This document shows, one piece after another, positions 14,650 through 22,158 of a DNA stretch of 22,158 nucleotides; position 1 is the first letter of the stretch; each line of letters opens with the position of its first letter. The DNA comes from an uncultured Clostridia bacterium (lineage in GTDB: Bacteria; Bacillota; Clostridia; Oscillospirales; Ruminococcaceae): contig CAMNBY010000279.1 in NCBI GenBank assembly GCA_946533615.1, forward strand, positions 1-22,158, written 5' to 3'. The notes beneath the pieces are model-generated. The model ran no database searches, was not told where the DNA came from, and saw nothing but the letters and a program-made list of their open reading frames with translations. The position numbers and the translations under genes were made by a program.

Positions 14650-16335
14650 TTATACCGCGTAGGTAACACGGATAAGCTCGCCCATATCGGTGATGCCCTG
14701 CTGTACCAGCTTAGAAACGTTATCACGAAGCAGCAGGCAGCCTTCCTTCTTGGCAAGCTCTGCGATCTGCTCGCTCTTTGCGCCTGCGGCGATTATCTCC
14801 TTCATCTTCGGAGTAGCCAGCAGGATCTCGTGGATAGCGGTTCGTCCCTTATAGCCCTTGGTACACTTTGGACAGCCGTTTATATTCGCCTCGAAGATAG
14901 AAACAGAAGAAGTAATGCCCAGCAGCTCGTTTTCCTCGTTGGTGGTCATCTTTGCCTTCTTGCACTCGGGGCAGAGCTTTTTGGTAAGTCGCTGAGCAAC
15001 GATACCGATAAGCGAGGTCGCGACCATGTAGGCGTCGATACCCATGTCCACAAGACGGGTAACGGTGGAAGCGGCGTCGTTGGTATGAAGTGTCGAGAGC
15101 ACAAGGTGTCCCGTGATAGCGGCACGGATACCGATCTCAGCGGTCTCGGTATCACGCATCTCACCGATCATGATGATATCGGGGTCCTGACGGAGGATAG
15201 ATCTCAGCGCAGCGCCGAAGGTCATTCCGGCCTTTTCATTTATCTGGCACTGGTTGATGTTTGCGATCTTCTTCTCGACAGGGTCTTCGACGGTGATTAC
15301 GTTGAGGTTAGGCTTAGCGATCTCGCCCAAAGCCGCATAAAGGGTGGTAGACTTACCTGAACCTGTAGGTCCGGTAACGAGCACAACGCCCTGCGGAACC
15401 TTGAGTATATCGCGGAATCTCTTATAGTTATAGTCGGTCATACCGAGATCCTGTATCCTTCTTACGGAAGCGTCGCCCGCAAGGATACGGAGAACGACCT
15501 TCTCGCCGTAGACCATTGGCAGGTTAGATACACGGAGGTCGAGGACGGTGCCGTCAACTTCCTGTGACATACGGCCGTCCTGAGGTATTCTCTTCTCGGC
15601 GATGTTCATTCCCGAGAGGATCTTGAAACGTGTTACGAGCGAAACATGAAGCGCGGGAGCAAGGGTCATAAGCTCGATCAGGTCACTGTCGACTCTGACT
15701 CTTATCCTTGTGATATCCTTGAAGGGCTCGATATGGATATCCGTTGCGCCCATACGGTGGCTGTTCTCGACGATAGCGGTAGCCAGCTTAACGATAGGAG
15801 CACTCTCGATTCTCTCCTCGGACATATCCTTGAGTTCTTCAAGGTTGAGCTCCTCTTCCTTCTCCTTCTGAGCCTCGGCGGCGATGGATTCGGTCTGCCC
15901 CTCGGAGTACATCTTACCGATAGCTCGGTTGATGGCGCTCTTGGTCGCGAGTACGGGCGAGATATTGCAGCCCGTTATAGCTCTCAGGTCTTCAAAGATA
16001 TAGAAGTTTACGGGGTCGTTGGTCGCAACGGACATTCTCTTGCCCATTTTGTCAACGGCGATAACGTTATACTTTCTTGCAACAGGCTCGGGCACCTTTT
16101 TAACGATGTCGGGCATGAGCACCTTATTATCAAGGTCGATGAAAGGCACGTTCAGCCTCTCTGCCAGCACCTGCGTGAACTGAACGTCCGACACAAAGCC
16201 CATCTCGACGATGATATCGCCGAAAAGCTTGCCCTTTGATGCGGGGTCCTTCTGCTTTGCAAGCACCTGTGCAAGCTGGTCGTCAGTGATCAGCTTCTTT
16301 TCAACGAGGTATTGACCTATAGGTCCGTTCTTCAT
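14650..16335 (-). CDS. pilB: Type IV pilus assembly ATPase PilB (GspE family)
   Basis: This 561-residue hexameric ATPase drives pilus extension from the cytoplasmic face. The N-terminal MshEN/T2SSE-N region (residues 1-145, GQYLVEKKLITDDQLAQVL...) is followed by an acidic linker (155-178) and the ATPase core: Walker A GPTGSGKST (322-330), Walker B DIIMIGEMRD (386-395) and His box STLHTNDA (414-421). A zinc-binding Cys4 motif, C455-C458 and C488-C491, is intact and typical of PilB/GspE but absent from PilT. AAGGAG lies 7 nt before the ATG. The pair pilB-pilT has no pilC behind it, so the platform protein must be encoded elsewhere. MshEN domains can bind cyclic-di-GMP; I did not verify the binding residues. 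Confidence 0.95.
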   Translation of the reverse strand: MKNGPIGQYLVEKKLITDDQLAQVLAKQKDPASKGKLFGDIIVEMGFVSDVQFTQVLAERLNVPFIDLDNKVLMPDIVKKVPEPVARKYNVIAVDKMGKRMSVATNDPVNFYIFEDLRAITGCNISPVLATKSAINRAIGKMYSEGQTESIAAEAQKEKEEELNLEELKDMSEERIESAPIVKLATAIVENSHRMGATDIHIEPFKDITRIRVRVDSDLIELMTLAPALHVSLVTRFKILSGMNIAEKRIPQDGRMSQEVDGTVLDLRVSNLPMVYGEKVVLRILAGDASVRRIQDLGMTDYNYKRFRDILKVPQGVVLVTGPTGSGKSTTLYAALGEIAKPNLNVITVEDPVEKKIANINQCQINEKAGMTFGAALRSILRQDPDIIMIGEMRDTETAEIGIRAAITGHLVLSTLHTNDAASTVTRLVDMGIDAYMVATSLIGIVAQRLTKKLCPECKKAKMTTNEENELLGITSSVSIFEANINGCPKCTKGYKGRTAIHEILLATPKMKEIIAAGAKSEQIAELAKKEGCLLLRDNVSKLVQQGITDMGELIRVTYAV

Positions 16336-16421
16336 AAATCTGCTCCTTCTCCGCAGTAAGAATGGGTGCGCTCCTGCCGTCTGCGGCTCGGCAGAAGTGT
16401 TATTAAAATTCGGCTTAAAGC

Positions 16422-16450
16422 TTTACATTTTACAAAATATGTGCTAAAAT
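16422..16450 (+). promoter_or_regulatory. Sigma-A promoter of pilD
   Basis: TTTACA (16422-16427) and TAAAAT (16445-16450) are 17 bp apart, with an extended -10 TG at 16442-16443. The predicted start near 16457 gives a leader of about 27 nt that contains the GGAGGT ribosome site at 16470-16475. No equally clear promoter for divergent pilB was found in 16336-16483. Confidence 0.65.
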
Positions 16451-16483
16451 AAGATATACAAAAGCCTTAGGAGGTAATCTGTA

Positions 16484-17293
16484 TTGGGCACTAAATACTT
16501 TTTATTCTACGGTGTTATTTACCTGTTCGCCTTTTTGTTCGGGGCGGCCATCGGCAGCTTTCTGAATGTCTGCATCTACCGCCTGCCGAAGGAGGAGTCC
16601 CTCATCAAGCGCAACTCTCACTGCATGACCTGCGGCGAAGAGATAAAGCGGCGTGATCTTATCCCGATCGTCAGCTGGTGCTGGCTGCGCGGAAAGTGCC
16701 GCGCCTGCGGAGCTCGCATCTCGCCGAGATACACGGTGGTCGAGGCGCTGAACGCTCTGCTTTGGGTCTTCATCGCCTGGAAGCTCGACGTTGCGGTGCA
16801 TCCCATAAACTTTGTTCTTACGGGACTGCTCTTCTCGGCGCTGATCGTTGTGTTCTTCATGGACTGGGACACCCAGCTGATCTCGAACTACGTTGTGATC
16901 TTTATTGCCGTGCTTGGCGTGCTGTACATCGTGTTCAATCACCACGATTACGACATACCGATCTGGTCGCACATTGTCGGTGCGTTTATCGTTTCGGTAC
17001 CGCTGCTGCTGATCGAGCTTCTCTCGAAGGGCAGGGCGATGGGCCGCGGAGATGTTTACCTGATGGCTGCCTGCGGGCTGTTCCTCGGGATGCAGAACAC
17101 GCTTGTTGCTCTTGCGGTTGCGCTTATCTCGGGCTCGATAGCGGGCATCATCATCAAACGCTTCACAAAGAACTCTGTATTTGCATTCGGGCCTTGGCTC
17201 TCGCTTGGCGTTGCAGTCGCAGTGCTCTACGGCAACAACCTTGCCGACTGGTACATGGCGTTCACGGGTCTGAACGAAATGCTTGCCGAATAA
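16484..17293 (+). CDS. pilD: Prepilin peptidase / N-methyltransferase PilD
   Basis: This 269-residue membrane aspartic protease cleaves the leader of type IV prepilins after glycine and N-methylates the new N-terminus. The start is TTG at 16484, with GGAGGT 8 nt upstream. The N-terminal region FGAAIGSFLNVCIYRLP (19-35) and the Cys4 zinc motif (C47, C50, C72, C75) mark the full-length bifunctional form. Catalytic aspartates lie in FFMDWDTQLISN (D127, possibly D129) and AMGRGD (D190). About seven or eight hydrophobic segments are visible. It is divergent from pilB-pilT, has its own promoter and terminators, and is probably the processing enzyme for the two prepilins encoded to its right. Confidence 0.95.
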   Translation: MGTKYFLFYGVIYLFAFLFGAAIGSFLNVCIYRLPKEESLIKRNSHCMTCGEEIKRRDLIPIVSWCWLRGKCRACGARISPRYTVVEALNALLWVFIAWKLDVAVHPINFVLTGLLFSALIVVFFMDWDTQLISNYVVIFIAVLGVLYIVFNHHDYDIPIWSHIVGAFIVSVPLLLIELLSKGRAMGRGDVYLMAACGLFLGMQNTLVALAVALISGSIAGIIIKRFTKNSVFAFGPWLSLGVAVAVLYGNNLADWYMAFTGLNEMLAE

Positions 17294-17316
17294 CTTAAAA
17301 ACCGTATCAATGCAGG

Positions 17317-17342
17317 CGCCGCTCTCACTGAGGGCGGCGTTT
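17317..17342 (+). terminator. Hairpin terminator 1 after pilD
   Basis: CGCCGCTCTC (17317-17326) pairs with GAGGGCGGCG (17330-17339) through one G-U pair around an ACT loop, followed by TTT. The core is almost the same as that of the hairpin after tagH (13416-13445), suggesting a shared terminator type. Confidence 0.6.
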
Positions 17343-17355
17343 CACGTTTTTGCTC

Positions 17356-17397
17356 AAAAATTCCTCTCGGACAGCTTGCCGCCCGAGGGGAATTTTT
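17356..17397. terminator. Bidirectional rho-independent terminator between pilD and the prepilin operon
   Basis: AAAAATTCCTCTCGG (17356-17370) pairs with CCGAGGGGAATTTTT (17383-17397) with one G-U pair, around a 12-nt loop. T runs exist in both directions. It separates convergent pilD (+) and the 841-residue prepilin gene (-) and should stop both transcripts. Confidence 0.85.
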
Positions 17398-17446
17398 CAA
17401 CAGGCGGCGCAAGGCCGCCCGTGAAAGGATATTCTTTTTTCGACTA

Positions 17447-19972
17447 TCAGTCTACCCAGTTATCGGGACGCTCGGTAGTGATATTACCTTGCATGATCCA
17501 GATATCTGTTACACCTGCACTTGCGAGCTGGTCGTAAGTGTAGGATACTGAAGCCTTGGTGCTGTTCCACTGAGTAACGATCCAGATCTGGAGTGTATCC
17601 GACTTGCCTACAGAGATAGACCTGTTGGAGACATTGCCATACCACTGATCGAAGTTTCCGAGCAGGTTGGTCTTCCAACCGCCGTCGGGCTCGTTGTTAG
17701 CGTAGGTGGCTGTGCGGCTGCTCCAGTGTACGTTTATCACGCCTGTGAAGCTGCTTGCGCCGTTGTGGTCGGCCGCATAAGCCTCGTCGGCCTCGGCCTT
17801 GGTGTTGTACCAAGTGCCGTTGTAGTACCATACCTTATAGGAACCGCCGTAGTTGCCAAGGATATAGCCCTTGCCGTCTACGCTGAAGGTGGTCTGCTGA
17901 GTTACCTTGAAGGAATGCGATGAACCTGCGCCACAGTCATTGGCGAAGAAGTCCTGAGTGTTGCCGTTGAGCGTGTACTCTTTATTCTCGCTGGGCACAT
18001 AGACTGTACCTGTTGCTGTTGCAGAGATCTTGTTGTTTGCGGGAGCGTCAAGGAAGCTTACTGTCAGGGTAGTGATCGTAGGAGGCTGAGTGTCAGAGAT
18101 CTGGAAGTCACCGTTGAGGTTCTTGAAGATATACAGATCGCTCGAGCCGTCTGCCGCCTGCAGAGCCTTGGTCGCTCTGTTGTCGGCTACAGTAAAGTTG
18201 GTGTAGGTGTAGATGGTCATCTTCTTCTCACCTGTGCAGCCACCCTGCCACATTGTGTTCTCACCTGTCAGGTTATACTCGGCGCCGTTTTCGTCAACGA
18301 CATAACCGCGCTTGCCGTTCCAGGGTGCGATGATCATCGAGTTGGGTGAGTCGATGAAGTGGAGGGTAACATTCTGCTTGTGCTCGGTATAAGGTGTTGT
18401 GCTGAATACCAGATCGCCGAGCGTGGTGTAGTAGTAATAGTAATCCAGGGTCTTGCCGTAGTCAGAGGCCTTGACAGTTACCTTGTAGCTGTCGTTGCCT
18501 GCAAGCTTGACGCTTGCGCCTTCCTTCAGCTCGGCGAAGGTATCCATCTGTCCCTTTGCGCGGGTCATGTTGTCATAGTTGCTATACCATGTTCCGCTCT
18601 GGGAAGCGTTGTTCCAGATGAATGAATTGTTGCGGGTGTCGAGCGTGATGGATCCCTTGAAGGGTACGCAGTAATGGATCACGACGTCTGCCGAATCAGC
18701 GGGTTTTGTCCTGCTGGTAGGAACGTATACGACCTCGGTGCCTGTAAGGGCCTGGCCGATCTCCTCGGTGGTGCCTTCCTTTACAAACTTATCAAAGATG
18801 AGCTTGCTGTCGGAGGGTGTAGGCAGGACATCGGGATTGCTCGCGGCGCTGCCCTGAGCAACATAGGTGTCGCCAATAACGTTTCCTGCAAAGTCCTTGA
18901 ATACAACGTGTACGCCCTTTACCCAATTCTTATAGACTGTGATGTTTCCCATTGTGGCGTGTGAGTCATCTGCGTCGCCGATCATTTCGCCTGTGCCGTT
19001 GGGCCCGTAGTACCAGCCGTCAGAGAAATATTTATCCGCATCCTCTGTAACAGGATAGTGTGCAGCCTCCATCGGAATGTAGGAGTTAAGGTTTGAACCC
19101 TGGGGAACGTTCTGTATAGTGAACGAATTACTCTTGTTCATATAAACAACAGTATAGGTCTTTGCGGGGCTGGGGCTCGGCGAAGGAGTAACAGAAGAAG
19201 GTGTTACGCTCGTCGAGGAAGGAGACAGCGTCGTGGAGGACGGTGCCGAAGAATAAGACGAGGACGAATATGCCGAGCTGGCAAATACCGTGTCTATAGC
19301 GGGACAGAAGAAGATGTAGAGCTTATCTGTCTTTGTGCTTACGTTCGGGTCGATGCTGACGCTGAACTGGTCGGCGTTTACGGGCTTTGGCATATTGCCG
19401 TTCTGAGAGTTTATGTTGAGGAACTCAACGGACTCCTTGTACCTGTAGGTCCTGTCGGTGTCTCTTACATAAGAGCCGTTCCGGGCGGTCATCGGGAAAG
19501 CTGCAAAGTCAAGGGTCATGAACGCCTGACCTACAGACTCGGAATACTCGGAGAGAACGATATCAAAATCTTCCTCGCCGTAGAGAACTTCCTGGCCGAC
19601 AACAAACTGGTTGGTGATGCTGCCGCCTGCCCACTGGCCTCTGATGACCTCGCCCTTGCAGCCCTTCTTGGAGGCTGCACGAGTAGAGGTGTTGTCAACA
19701 ACATAAACTGCTGTATAGTCGCTTGAAGCGGCGGGAACAGGGTCACTGGCGTCTGCGCCGACGATCTGTACCTTGGTTGCATAAGTGAGCTCGCGGCTCA
19801 TATATCTTGCAACATAGATCGCAATGCTCTCCTCATCGTTCTGGCTCTTGATCTTGTTGGCTATCCTTGAGGTAGGATTCAGCAGAGCCATCGCTCCTGC
19901 CATTACAATGCCCATCAGGGCACAAACGACGATGAGCTCGACAAGGGTAAAGCCTTTAGATAATTTTTTCAT
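17447..19972 (-). CDS. Large modular type IV prepilin with putative adhesin region
   Basis: This 841-residue protein starts with a class III leader, MKKLSKG cut before FTLVELIVVCALMGIVMAG, with E at position +5, so it should be processed by PilD and inserted in a pilus. Ordinary pilins are 130-250 residues. A pilin-like part runs to about 230, followed by a Ser/Thr/Pro linker (231-270, with SPSPSPSP-like runs). Next come small beta-type domains with InlB/Flg_new-like character (272-418). Two related modules at about 534-598 and 635-700 start VTLHFIDSPN and LTVSFLDAPA and each carry one Cys (C579, C680). A Trp/Tyr-rich end completes it. GGAGGT lies 7 nt before the ATG. It is the last gene of its operon. 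A tip adhesin or carbohydrate-binding role is inference. Confidence 0.85.
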   Translation of the reverse strand: MKKLSKGFTLVELIVVCALMGIVMAGAMALLNPTSRIANKIKSQNDEESIAIYVARYMSRELTYATKVQIVGADASDPVPAASSDYTAVYVVDNTSTRAASKKGCKGEVIRGQWAGGSITNQFVVGQEVLYGEEDFDIVLSEYSESVGQAFMTLDFAAFPMTARNGSYVRDTDRTYRYKESVEFLNINSQNGNMPKPVNADQFSVSIDPNVSTKTDKLYIFFCPAIDTVFASSAYSSSSYSSAPSSTTLSPSSTSVTPSSVTPSPSPSPAKTYTVVYMNKSNSFTIQNVPQGSNLNSYIPMEAAHYPVTEDADKYFSDGWYYGPNGTGEMIGDADDSHATMGNITVYKNWVKGVHVVFKDFAGNVIGDTYVAQGSAASNPDVLPTPSDSKLIFDKFVKEGTTEEIGQALTGTEVVYVPTSRTKPADSADVVIHYCVPFKGSITLDTRNNSFIWNNASQSGTWYSNYDNMTRAKGQMDTFAELKEGASVKLAGNDSYKVTVKASDYGKTLDYYYYYTTLGDLVFSTTPYTEHKQNVTLHFIDSPNSMIIAPWNGKRGYVVDENGAEYNLTGENTMWQGGCTGEKKMTIYTYTNFTVADNRATKALQAADGSSDLYIFKNLNGDFQISDTQPPTITTLTVSFLDAPANNKISATATGTVYVPSENKEYTLNGNTQDFFANDCGAGSSHSFKVTQQTTFSVDGKGYILGNYGGSYKVWYYNGTWYNTKAEADEAYAADHNGASSFTGVINVHWSSRTATYANNEPDGGWKTNLLGNFDQWYGNVSNRSISVGKSDTLQIWIVTQWNSTKASVSYTYDQLASAGVTDIWIMQGNITTERPDNWVD

Positions 19973-19990
19973 TTTCTTTACCTCCTGTCA

Positions 19991-20746
19991 TCAAGATGTG
20001 GGATATGTGGGTCCTGCTACCGTAAGCAGCGGATTTGTGCCGCCTGTGGAAGAGAACACATAATTTGCTCTGCGCACTGTTGCGTTGAAGCTTGCACCCG
20101 AACCTGTCGAAAGGTTAGCGCCTGCATAAGAGGCGGTCTTGACGCTTATCTTTATGTCGCTCGAGCTGTTGAAGCTGGGGTTGTAATATCCGAAGATAGC
20201 TGTCTCGCCTGCTCTTACGGTCCTGGTGTAGGTCTCGGCTGTGTGGGTGTAGGCATTTCCGCCCCTGACGCCCTCATAGATATAACCGTTATTAACAGTT
20301 ACCTTAATCGTAACAGACTCAAAATACTCGTTCTTGAAGCTGTAAAGGTACTCGTCCTGGCCGGAGTTGCTGGTGGTCAGGGCGTTGAGTCCGGTGGTGG
20401 GCTGAATGGTCTTCAGCTGGAAGCCGAACTCGTTGCCGAACGATGCCTCGTCAGCCTGATAGAGGCCGTAGTCGGGAGCCTTTACTGTTGAGCCGCCTGC
20501 GGGGATGAACTGCATGAAGTAGCTCTTGCCCGAAGGAGTAAGATCCTGGAGCTGGTCATCGGCCTTCTTGCCGATGATCGCTGTCTGATCGGCAAGGTCG
20601 CTGTCGCGCATCTTGCTGCGGTTTGAAAGCTTGTTAGCGTTGCTGATAACGGTAAGCGTTGCGCTGGCCACGATCGCAAAGATGACCATTGAGACCATTA
20701 CCTCGACCAGGGTCATACCTTTGGAGAGCTTATTTTTCATTTTCAT
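19991..20746 (-). CDS. Type IV prepilin (pilin-like protein)
   Basis: This 251-residue prepilin has the leader MKMKNKLSKG, cut before MTLVEVMVSMVIFAIVASA, with E at +5 and a hydrophobic N-terminal helix. The rest is a soluble Gly/Ser/Thr-rich domain without cysteine, so it has no disulfide-bonded D-loop. Two start codons are possible (20746 and 20740); the first sits 10 nt from a strong AAGGAGG (20757-20763) and is preferred. It is in the middle of a tight prepilin operon, 18 nt before the large modular pilin. Size and context suit a minor pilin or pseudopilin. A role as major pilin is less likely, because major pilin genes are usually shorter. Confidence 0.86.
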   Translation of the reverse strand: MKMKNKLSKGMTLVEVMVSMVIFAIVASATLTVISNANKLSNRSKMRDSDLADQTAIIGKKADDQLQDLTPSGKSYFMQFIPAGGSTVKAPDYGLYQADEASFGNEFGFQLKTIQPTTGLNALTTSNSGQDEYLYSFKNEYFESVTIKVTVNNGYIYEGVRGGNAYTHTAETYTRTVRAGETAIFGYYNPSFNSSSDIKISVKTASYAGANLSTGSGASFNATVRRANYVFSSTGGTNPLLTVAGPTYPTS

Positions 20747-20767
20747 TTCAAATACGCCTCCTTTTTA

Positions 20768-22158
20768 TCAGGTGTGCTTAACGTAATACTTGAACTTGAG
20801 GTTGCCGCTGCTCGGCTGCTTGGCTGCGATAAATCCGAGGATCGAATCGTTTGCAGGCGGGCAGTTGAAGATGTTCTGGATATTGTGGTTCTGTGCTACA
20901 TAGTAGCTCTCGACCTTGATCTGTCCGTAAACACCGCTGTAGTCGCCGGAGTTTGCGGGCTCGGTGAAGTTGATCTTGGACTTAGGTCCGTAAACAACGC
21001 CCTGGAGGATCGAGTGGATACCGTTCGCACCGATGTTCATGTTCATGCCGTCGGGCAGCATATAGAAGATATTGGTGCTTCCGTAGTTTGTGATAGTGTT
21101 GCTGTTCATCTCACAGAACATGGTGTCGCTGACCTGAGCTCCGCCCTTGGCGTTAGGACCGGGCGAGAAGATGATGGTCTTCGAGGAATTCTGTGCAGCG
21201 GTCTTGGTGTAGTAGTTGGCGGTCTCTTCGTTCGAGTTGTTCGGATCATAGAACATGAAGTAAACGAAGTAGTCACCTGTCTTGGCAGAGTTATCGACTC
21301 TGATCTTTGCGCCCATCTGGCTGGAAGAGCCGGTCATCGGGAGCAGGATAACGATGTCCTCGTTGGTAACGTGAACAGTGAACTTGGCGGGGGTGTTACC
21401 TGCTACGCAGCTGGGGTTGACCTCCTGGAGCGAGAGCTTGCAGCTCTTGGTGATGTTTACACCCGCGCCGTACTTAGCGCCTCTCTGCGAATAGTTTACG
21501 GTAACGATGTCCGAAGGATAAGCTGTACCGCCCGAGGCGTTGGTGTAAGGAGTATCGGTTCCGTGCGCCAGCGCAAACTTGAACTTATCCTGAATGTACT
21601 TGGCGGCCTTTGCAAGCTCGGGATTAGCGAGGTTGTTTATGGTGCCTTCCTTGTACATATCGTTAGGAGTGCAGTCGCGGTAGGAAGAAGGATTGGAGAC
21701 CGTAGGATCGTCCTTTACGCCGTACTCATAGAGGCCCGGAGCGTAGTCCATATCGGGCTTCTCGGAACGCTTGTTGGAAGCGTTGGTGCTCATCTTCATA
21801 ATATACTCGATGTTTCCGCCGCTGCCGGTGATCTCAGAGCCGTCGGGACCGTAGATCTTTCCGCCGACATAGAGGGCGCCCTTAATGGTGAGCTTGCCTG
21901 CGATGATGTAGATATCGCCGTCAACGAACATATCGCCGTTAACGATAGCACCTGCGCCGTTCTGGTTGATATACACGTTGCCCTTCTGCGAAGAGCCGCT
22001 GCCCTTCTTGACATAGACGTTGCCGGTGATGAACTGGCCTACACCGTTCTGATAGAGGGACATACCTGCCGAGCTTACTGCGGCGCTTACTACTGCTACC
22101 TCGTTCTGAACATCGGTGCTTGCTCCTGCCGGAGTAGCGATAGAGCCGATGTAGAGGT
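20768..22158 (-). CDS. Pilus-operon protein with bactofilin-like repeats, partial (N-terminus beyond right edge)
   Basis: The frame stays open through 22063 to the window edge: the preceding codons read LYIGSIATPAGAST...AVVSAAVSSAG without a stop, and the ATG at 22063 has no ribosome site. The true start is therefore outside, and about 463 residues are visible. Following the edge are short Gly-rich beta repeats, GNVYVKKG, GNVYINQNG, GDMFVDGDIYI, GALYVGGKIYG, in the manner of bactofilin or beta-solenoid proteins. A long extracellular-looking Ser/Asn/Thr-rich domain ends in KYYVKHT. It is 21 nt upstream of the 251-aa prepilin. A PilX-like pilus component with an N-terminal prepilin leader beyond the window is plausible but not seen. 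Confidence 0.78.
   Translation of the reverse strand, partial: LYIGSIATPAGASTDVQNEVAVVSAAVSSAGMSLYQNGVGQFITGNVYVKKGSGSSQKGNVYINQNGAGAIVNGDMFVDGDIYIIAGKLTIKGALYVGGKIYGPDGSEITGSGGNIEYIMKMSTNASNKRSEKPDMDYAPGLYEYGVKDDPTVSNPSSYRDCTPNDMYKEGTINNLANPELAKAAKYIQDKFKFALAHGTDTPYTNASGGTAYPSDIVTVNYSQRGAKYGAGVNITKSCKLSLQEVNPSCVAGNTPAKFTVHVTNEDIVILLPMTGSSSQMGAKIRVDNSAKTGDYFVYFMFYDPNNSNEETANYYTKTAAQNSSKTIIFSPGPNAKGGAQVSDTMFCEMNSNTITNYGSTNIFYMLPDGMNMNIGANGIHSILQGVVYGPKSKINFTEPANSGDYSGVYGQIKVESYYVAQNHNIQNIFNCPPANDSILGFIAAKQPSSGNLKFKYYVKHT

Noticed and set aside
16374..16394. CTGCCG/CGGCAG inverted repeat in the pilB leader as a riboswitch or operator
   Set aside because: It is only a 6-bp stem with a 9-nt loop, without any conserved riboswitch core or matching repeat. 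It may be a chance hairpin.
17873..18373. DNA-level tandem repeat in the large pilin gene
   Set aside because: The two modules are related only at the protein level. The nucleotide sequences differ too much to call a DNA repeat.
1..22158. CRISPR array, insertion sequence, tRNA or rRNA genes, or phage attachment sites
   Set aside because: No regularly spaced direct repeats, transposase motifs, cloverleaf-like segments or rRNA-like stretches were seen on either strand by reading.

Overview
The window looks like part of a chromosome of a Gram-positive anaerobe, probably a Ruminococcus-like member of the Oscillospirales. The evidence is Firmicutes-type teichoic-acid genes, strong AGGAGG-type ribosome sites, sigma-A promoters with 17-bp spacers, a DUF3783-like gene (a clostridial family), and type IV pilus genes in a Gram-positive setting. 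Genus-level placement is inference; no rRNA marker is present.

Layout. (1) At 1-311 (-) lies the start of a DUF3783-type gene cut by the window edge. (2) At 312-619 is a divergent promoter region with one leftward and two rightward promoters. (3) From 620 to 13412 (+) runs one long, tightly packed operon for making, decorating and exporting a glycerol-phosphate cell-surface polymer. In order it encodes: TagD-type CTP:glycerol-3-phosphate cytidylyltransferase; a CDP-glycerol glycerophosphotransferase fused to a GT4 glycosyltransferase; a LicC/PntC-like nucleotidyltransferase; a class V aminotransferase; an ornithine-cyclodeaminase/mu-crystallin family protein; an intact LicD-family phosphotransferase; a LicD paralogue without its catalytic motifs; a small glycosyltransferase-like remnant with an acidic tail; a large degenerate relative of the transferase/GT fusion; and a TagG/TagH-type ABC exporter. 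Two hairpins end it. (4) From 13506 to 16335 (-) are pilT and pilB, with prepilin peptidase pilD (16484-17293, +) divergent from them. (5) From 17447 to the right edge (-) is a prepilin operon: a large bactofilin-like pilus-associated protein (cut by the edge), a 251-aa prepilin and an 841-aa modular prepilin with a putative adhesin region.

How it fits together. TagD supplies CDP-glycerol and the fusion protein probably builds a glycerol-phosphate/sugar polymer. The nucleotidyltransferase, aminotransferase and OCD-family protein look like a cassette making an activated amino-containing head group, which LicD would transfer. TagGH would export the product. The most unusual part is 7915-11848: three consecutive intact ORFs that resemble the operon's own catalytic enzymes but lack the catalytic residues. 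They may form a regulatory or scaffolding layer for this pathway. The pilus half is conventional in its ATPases and peptidase, but it has no pilC or pilMNO in the window and carries an unusually large modular pilin.
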